Part shown: in pieces, positions 63,949 to 64,000 of the stretch
How positions within the stretch are numbered: position 1 is the stretch's first letter
How the letters are laid out: each line of letters begins with the position of its first letter
Assembly (NCBI GenBank): GCA_964490245.1
Contig: CAZBAF010000003.1
Location: 69,377-133,376, forward strand
Length of the DNA: 64,000 nt
DNA from: CAZBAF01 sp964490245
GTDB taxonomy: Bacteria > Patescibacteriota > Saccharimonadia > Saccharimonadales > JACDBH01
Direction: 5' to 3'
Made by a program: the position numbers and the translations under genes
Notes under the pieces: generated by a model
Databases searched by the model: none
Told to the model about the DNA's origin: nothing
What the model saw: the letters and a program-made list of their open reading frames with translations, nothing else

Positions 63949-64000
63949 CGGGGTGTGGCGCAGTTGGCTAGCGCGTACGGCTGGGGGCCGTGAGGTCGCA
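63949..64000 (+). tRNA. tRNA-Pro (anticodon GGG), cut by the window end
   Basis: Acceptor 5' strand CGGGGTG, D-arm GCGCAGTTGGCTAGCGC and anticodon loop CTGGGGG are present. The T-arm and 3' end lie beyond the window. Confidence 0.9.

Overview
The window reads as chromosome of a Patescibacteria/CPR bacterium, most probably a Saccharibacteria (TM7) lineage. This is inferred from family content, not from any search: many short tightly packed genes, a complete type IV pilus/competence locus, RNase J, a ThrRS that starts directly at its editing domain, a Fe-S-poor uracil-DNA glycosylase, VKOR, sortase and many small membrane proteins of unknown role, with no biosynthetic pathway in 64 kb. UGA is a normal stop in every gene examined, which argues against the UGA-recoding CPR groups. 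Two runs of N (516-525, 1694-1703) and at least two single-base frameshifts show that this is a draft assembly.

Layout. 1-7 kb: end of pnp, a small gapped gene, a frameshifted P-loop kinase, family-4 UDG, rnj and ftsK. 7-10 kb: an AT-richer accessory patch (sulfotransferase-like, NUDIX, glycosyltransferase, frameshifted nucleoside-kinase-like gene). 10-13 kb: a large secreted protein with Ig-like domains and a C-terminal dockerin. 14-17.6 kb: rpsF-ssb-rpsR and efp, with unusual structured leaders. 17.6-24.4 kb: palindromic repeats with a GIY-YIG gene, tlyA, a Crp/Fnr regulator, paralogous unknowns, ychF and a REP-associated transposase. 24.4-32.8 kb: surface region with a decayed esterase, a sortase, two GC-rich surface-protein genes each enclosed by the same 13-bp inverted repeat, and secreted repeat proteins. 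32.8-47.3 kb: secreted pilus-associated candidate followed by pilM-N-O-(P-like)-B-T-C-A-D and four minor pilin-like genes. 47.3-64 kb: Xer recombinase, ndk, tRNAs (Arg, Asp, Thr, Gly, Val, partial Pro), PH-domain protein, parvulin, GT2 synthase, VKOR, NrdR-like repressor, tgt, thrS, ATL protein, miaA, HTH regulator, MBL protein, rpmB and an M50 protease.

How the parts fit. The pilus genes form a near-complete assembly machine (platform PilC, motors PilB and PilT, alignment proteins PilM/N/O, peptidase PilD, major and minor pilins). In Saccharibacteria such pili are linked to DNA uptake and host contact. The sortase plus an LPRTG protein, the dockerin protein and the propeller-like repeat proteins point to a protein-rich cell surface for an episymbiont. 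Translation and RNA genes are clustered but not in one operon.

Regulation. Many genes have an extended -10 box (TGnTATAMT) only 6-8 nt before the start codon, so they should give leaderless mRNAs. Others have long structured leaders. The least explained signals are: a shared structured leader before rpsR and efp; a three-copy covarying hairpin with the loop ATTTATT before ssb and after tlyA; inverted-repeat-bounded surface cassettes; a terminated structured RNA before thrS; and a structured RNA with competing helices before tRNA-Pro.
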